A stretch of DNA of 64,000 bases, from the NCBI RefSeq assembly GCF_018613755.1, contig NZ_JAGGPP010000013.1, forward strand, positions 62,001 to 126,000. Reading direction: 5' to 3'. Source of the DNA: Arthrobacter sp. ISL-72. Lineage in GTDB: Bacteria > Actinomycetota > Actinomycetes > Actinomycetales > Micrococcaceae. A program made the position numbers and the translations under genes. A model generated the notes under the pieces. The model made no database searches and had not been told where the DNA came from. It was given only the letters and a program-made list of their open reading frames with translations. Positions 60,804 through 64,000 of the stretch are shown piece by piece (the stretch's first letter is position 1; every line of letters starts with the position of its first letter).

Positions 60804-60835
60804 AGGTGTCGTTTTGGAGCTCCAAAACGACACCT
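60804..60835. terminator. Perfect 32-bp palindrome after gntR
   Basis: AGGTGTCGTTTTGGAG (60804-60819) is followed directly by its exact complement (60820-60835), with no loop. It separates gntR from the operon promoter. Confidence 0.75.
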
Positions 60836-60873
60836 CCGGCTGCCTGGTCGGGCCGGCACGCCCTCATGTGACC

Positions 60874-60908
60874 TTGACAACTTTTTGTCGATAGTAAATC
60901 CTATAGGA
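60874..60908 (+). promoter_or_regulatory. Promoter region and operator of the tetrulose-type operon
   Basis: TTGACA (60874-60879) is a clear -35; TAAATC (60895-60900) is a weak -10 at 15 bases spacing. TCCTATAGGA (60899-60908) is a perfect 10-bp palindrome next to it, and GACAA/TTGTC forms a smaller inverted repeat at the -35. Confidence 0.6.
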
Positions 60909-60936
60909 AACAGGATCTGCACAAGGAGTGAACGTT

Positions 60937-61941
60937 ATGGCCTACACCGCCGAGAACTGGCCCATCACCGCGGCCCTGCTGCAGTTCCCGGGCACGGACG
61001 CCCGGGGAACAGACATCAACGACGCCGAGGCTTCGGCCTGGGCCGAGGTCCTCACCGAGGTCAAGGAAGCCGGCTTCGCCCACGCCGACCTCACCGACAG
61101 CTGGGTGCGCCCCGGCGATCTCAGCAAGGCGCGCCTCGCAGAGTTCAAACAGACGGCGGACAACGTCGGCATCGGCATCCCCGTCATTTCCGCCATCCGC
61201 CGCAGCGTGATCGAAGAGGGCAACTGGGAAGCCAACCTCGCCTACAGCCACCGCACCATCGACGCCGCCGCCGAGCTGGGGTGCGAAGTTGTCTCCTTCG
61301 GACTCCACCAGGCCATCACGCCGGAACAGCAGAAACAGCTCTGGTTCTGGACCGTTGAGGGTTACAAGGACCCTGCCGGCAACAAGGAAGCCTGGGGCAA
61401 CGCCGTCACCCGCCTGCGGGAACTGGGCCGGCATGCCGCCGACGTGGGCGTCCTGCTCTCTCTCGAAATGTACGAAGACACCTACCTGGGCACCGCGGAT
61501 TCCTCGGTGCAGCTGGTCCAGGACATCGGCCTGGCCAACGTCGGCCTCAACCCCGACCTCGGCAACCTGATCCGGCTCCACCGGCCCATCGAGGACTGGC
61601 GCGAAATGGTGGCCAAGACGCTGCCGTACTCCAACTACTGGCACATGAAGAACTACATCCGCGACGAGGACACAGCCCGCGGCATGTACGTCACCATGCC
61701 CGCACCGATGGAAAGCGGCCTCATCAACTACCGGGAGGCGTTCAAGCTGGCAATGTCCGTCGGCTTCCAGGGCATCCTCTGCACCGAGCACTACGGCGGC
61801 GACGGCCTCAGCGTGACGGCCAGCAACCAGGACTACCTTCGCCGCCACGTCCTGCCCAAGACGGACGGCTACACGCTTGGCAAGAGCCAGGTTGCCCAGG
61901 GGCGGCAGCAGCCCGCCGCCGTCGCACTCGCTGCAGTCTGA
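60937..61941 (+). CDS. Sugar phosphate isomerase/epimerase (TIM-barrel), tetrulose pathway candidate
   Basis: A 334-residue xylose-isomerase-fold protein. ATG 60937 (MAYTAENWPI) has AAGGAG at eight bases; GTG 60928 overlaps that site. Candidate metal ligands are in LSLEMYEDTYLG, VGLNPDLGNL, YWHMKNY and ILCTEHYGGDG. It is the first gene of an operon with a DhaK-DhaL kinase and RpiB, the gene set known for L-erythrulose breakdown in mycobacteria, where an isomerase interconverts tetrulose phosphates. That role is inferred from context. Confidence 0.8.
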   Translation: MAYTAENWPITAALLQFPGTDARGTDINDAEASAWAEVLTEVKEAGFAHADLTDSWVRPGDLSKARLAEFKQTADNVGIGIPVISAIRRSVIEEGNWEANLAYSHRTIDAAAELGCEVVSFGLHQAITPEQQKQLWFWTVEGYKDPAGNKEAWGNAVTRLRELGRHAADVGVLLSLEMYEDTYLGTADSSVQLVQDIGLANVGLNPDLGNLIRLHRPIEDWREMVAKTLPYSNYWHMKNYIRDEDTARGMYVTMPAPMESGLINYREAFKLAMSVGFQGILCTEHYGGDGLSVTASNQDYLRRHVLPKTDGYTLGKSQVAQGRQQPAAVALAAV

Positions 61942-61947
61942 CCAGGA

Positions 61948-61984
61948 GCCGGCGCCTGAGGAGCATCCGGCCCATGGCGCCGGC
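61948..61984 (+). terminator. Hairpin between isomerase and kinase genes
   Basis: GCCGGCGCC (61948-61956) and GGCGCCGGC (61976-61984) form a 9-bp stem with a 19-base loop and no T-tract; it probably tunes expression within the operon. Confidence 0.5.
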
Positions 61985-62027
61985 GTCCACCCAACCGCAC
62001 TTTCCAACACGGATTCAATGAGGAACC

Positions 62028-63836
62028 ATGACCCAGATCTTCGACAACCCCGCTGACTTTGCGGATGAGGCACTGGACGGCTTTGTGGCAGCCAACCGCG
62101 GGTACGTTGCCCGGGTGGACGGCGGCGTCGTCCGCTCCACCGAAGTGCCTGCCGGCCAGGTTGCGTTGGTGGTGGGCGGTGGCTCCGGCCACTACCCGGC
62201 CTTCGCGGGCCTGGTAGGGCCGGGCCTCGCCACCGGCTCAGCCTGCGGCAACATGTTCGCCTCTCCGGCGGCCGGCCAGGTCTACCGGGTGGCCAAAGCA
62301 GCGAACACAGGCGGCGGTGTGCTGTTGAGCTACGGCAACTACGCCGGCGACGTCCTCCACTTCGGTCAGGCCCAGCTGCGGCTTAACGCCGAGGGAATCG
62401 AGACCCGCACGGTCCTGGTCACAGACGACATCGCCAGCGCTCCGCTGGACCAGATCGAGAAGCGGCGCGGCATCGCCGGGGACCTGACGGTCTTCAAGAT
62501 CGCCGGCGCGGCCGCCGAAACCGGACTGGACCTCGACGCCGTCGAGCGCCTGGCCATCCGCACCAACTACCGCACCCGCTCCCTGGGCGTAGCCTTCGAC
62601 GGCTGCACACTCCCGGGCGCAGAGGCCCCGCTGTTCCACGTTCCCGCCGGCCAGATGTCGCTGGGCCTGGGCATCCACGGCGAACCGGGCATCTCCGAAC
62701 ACCCCATGCCCACGGCCTCCGAACTCGCCGAACTGCTCGTCGCGCGTCTCCTGGCGGACAAGCCCGATGATGCCGGGGACCGCGTGGTGGCGATCGTCAA
62801 CGGCCTGGGCACCGTCAAATACGACGAGCTGTTCCTGCTGTTCGGCAAGATCGAAAATCTACTCAACAAGGCCGGCCTGACGGTGGTGGAACCGGAATGC
62901 GGCGAACTGGTCACCAGCCTCGACATGTCCGGGCTCTCCCTGACCCTGCTCTGGCTGGACGACGAACTCGAGGAGTTCTGGGCGGCACCCGCGGACACTC
63001 CCGCCTTCCGCAAAGGAAACCTTGCGCCCCGTGCCCGCCGCGAGCTCGCCGGACCGGAAGACGCAGCAGCCGGCGAAGAGGAACAGGCGACGGCGGCGGC
63101 GGCAGACCTGGGCCGGCTGGCAACCGCCGTCCTCGCCCAAGTGCAGGCCGTCGTCGTCGAGCATGAAGAAGAGCTTGGCAAGCTGGACGCGATCGCGGGC
63201 GACGGCGACCACGGCATTGGCATGCGCCGCGGTGTGGACGCTGCAGCCGCTGCCGCGGTGGAAACGTCGGCAGCCGGCGCTTCCGTGCAACGCGTACTCA
63301 CCGCGGCGGGGGAGGCCTGGAGCGAACGTGCCGGCGGAACCTCCGGGGCATTGTGGGGGTCCGCCGTCATGGCCGCCGGACTCGCCCTCGGCAACAAGGA
63401 CTCGTACCACGGCGAGGACGCAACGGCCACCGTCGCCGCCTTTGCCGACGCAATCACCGCCCTCGGCAAGGCCGAACCGGGGGACAAGACCATGGTGGAC
63501 GCGCTGCTTCCCTTCCGGGACACCTTCCTGGCCGCGCGCGACGGCGGGACCCCGGTAGTACGGGCACTCGCCGAGGCAGCGGCTGCTGCCCGGGAAGCCG
63601 CAGACGCCACCGCTTCACTCCGGCCGCTCAAGGGTCGGGCACGGCCGCTGGCCGAGAAGAGTCTGGGCCATCCGGACCCCGGCGCCGTGTCCTTCGGGCT
63701 CATCGCGGCCCGGATCTCCTCCTACCTTGATTCCGGGCTGGCTGATTCCGGACCGGCGGATTCCGGACTGAACACTTCCCAACCGACTGATTCCCCGCTG
63801 GCTGCCTCCGTGGCCGGAAATGGAGCACAAGCATGA
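62028..63836 (+). CDS. DhaK-DhaL fusion kinase (dihydroxyacetone/tetrulose kinase)
   Basis: A 602-residue ATP-dependent kinase. Residues 1-330 are DhaK, with GGGSGHYPAFAG (50-61) and the substrate-binding His217 in GLGIHGEPG, which forms a hemiaminal with the keto-sugar. Residues about 360-565 are DhaL, with the ATP/Mg site AIAGDGDHGIGMRRG. Single-chain DhaKL enzymes phosphorylate dihydroxyacetone; close relatives act on L- or D-erythrulose. The isomerase before it and RpiB after it favour a tetrulose. The C-terminus is a repeat-like DSGLADSGPADSGLN tail. It overlaps rpiB by ATGA. Confidence 0.88.
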   Translation: MTQIFDNPADFADEALDGFVAANRGYVARVDGGVVRSTEVPAGQVALVVGGGSGHYPAFAGLVGPGLATGSACGNMFASPAAGQVYRVAKAANTGGGVLLSYGNYAGDVLHFGQAQLRLNAEGIETRTVLVTDDIASAPLDQIEKRRGIAGDLTVFKIAGAAAETGLDLDAVERLAIRTNYRTRSLGVAFDGCTLPGAEAPLFHVPAGQMSLGLGIHGEPGISEHPMPTASELAELLVARLLADKPDDAGDRVVAIVNGLGTVKYDELFLLFGKIENLLNKAGLTVVEPECGELVTSLDMSGLSLTLLWLDDELEEFWAAPADTPAFRKGNLAPRARRELAGPEDAAAGEEEQATAAAADLGRLATAVLAQVQAVVVEHEEELGKLDAIAGDGDHGIGMRRGVDAAAAAAVETSAAGASVQRVLTAAGEAWSERAGGTSGALWGSAVMAAGLALGNKDSYHGEDATATVAAFADAITALGKAEPGDKTMVDALLPFRDTFLAARDGGTPVVRALAEAAAAAREAADATASLRPLKGRARPLAEKSLGHPDPGAVSFGLIAARISSYLDSGLADSGPADSGLNTSQPTDSPLAASVAGNGAQA

Positions 63837-64000
63837 GCACAAACCAAGGCGCCGCGGCAGGATGGCGCATTGTCATCGGCAACGACGAGGCCGGCGTCGA
63901 ATACAAGGAAGCACTGAAGGCGCTGCTGGAAGCGGACAGCCGCGTCGCCTCCGTGGTGGACGTGGGCGTGGCTGCAAATGACGCGACCGCATACCCGCAT
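63833..64000 (+). CDS. Ribose-5-phosphate isomerase B-like protein, 3' truncated
   Basis: The first 56 residues of an RpiB/LacAB-family isomerase, cut by the window end. ATG 63833 overlaps the kinase stop by four bases. WRIVIGNDEAGVEYKEALKA matches the family N-terminus (normally GxDHAGxxLK; here Asn-Asp-Glu replaces the Asp-His pair, as in D-erythrulose-4-phosphate isomerase-type members). In tetritol pathways this enzyme converts D-erythrulose 4-phosphate to D-erythrose 4-phosphate. Only context supports that role here. Confidence 0.82.
   Translation, partial: MSTNQGAAAGWRIVIGNDEAGVEYKEALKALLEADSRVASVVDVGVAANDATAYPH

Overview
The window looks like chromosomal DNA of a high-GC actinobacterium of the Arthrobacter/Pseudarthrobacter type (Micrococcaceae). 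This is judged from the GC-rich codon use, the protein families present and the short intergenic gaps; no rRNA or tRNA gene fixes the genus. About 50 genes are intact or nearly so, two are clearly decayed, and one gene runs off each end.

Bases 1-16655 are a myo-inositol and related cyclitol catabolism region. It holds the 3' end of a malonate/methylmalonate-semialdehyde dehydrogenase gene, an IolE-like dehydratase, an IolG-like dehydrogenase, IolH, an MFS sugar/inositol porter, a divergent MarR/MFS efflux pair, a sugar ABC transporter (lipoprotein, permease, single-domain ATPase), two more Gfo/Idh/MocA dehydrogenases with a TIM-barrel isomerase between them, and on the minus strand IolB, a GntR/UTRA regulator and a PuuD-like amidotransferase. 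Bases 16794-19850 are a separate unit: an FCD-type GntR regulator, an ACS-type MFS transporter and a short-chain dehydrogenase, with a clear promoter and operator.

Bases 19955-25326 hold a LOG-family protein, a secreted matrixin-like protease, a ferritin-like/VIT1 metal transporter, a small acidic protein and a sodium:solute symporter. Bases 25611-36000 are a nitrogen region: an XRE-cupin regulator, an APC permease, amtB-glnK preceded by a GlnR-like box, an agmatinase-family ureohydrolase with a ThDP enzyme, and a MarR regulator with a 14-TM-type exporter. The palindrome GGTGTSACACC lies both between the symporter and the XRE regulator and at the ureohydrolase promoter, so these genes probably form one regulon.

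Bases 36069-42895 encode a sortase with its probable wall-anchored substrate, a heterodimeric ABC exporter with one degenerate ATP site, a thioesterase and a small membrane protein. Bases 42976-46612 are a McrBC-type modification-dependent restriction system, followed by a small unknown gene and a divergent TetR gene that is probably leaderless. Bases 47690-50644 hold a histidine kinase, a response regulator and an Hpt-like protein that lacks the phospho-accepting histidine. Bases 50867-54549 look like an accessory patch: a decayed GH26-like glycosidase gene, an orphan Vsr endonuclease, a PNPOx-like protein and a lipoprotein/PKD protein pair.

Bases 54577-64000 carry a GAF-domain regulator, a flavin monooxygenase, a decayed butanediol-dehydrogenase-type gene, an Old Yellow Enzyme, and an FCD regulator upstream of an isomerase, a DhaK-DhaL kinase and RpiB. 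That last set fits a tetrulose (threitol/erythritol-type) pathway. Unusually long, near-perfect hairpins mark many gene ends. The strongest candidates for follow-up are the GGTGTSACACC regulon, the McrBC variant with its hexapeptide repeat, the sortase pair and the shared CCTATAGGA operators.
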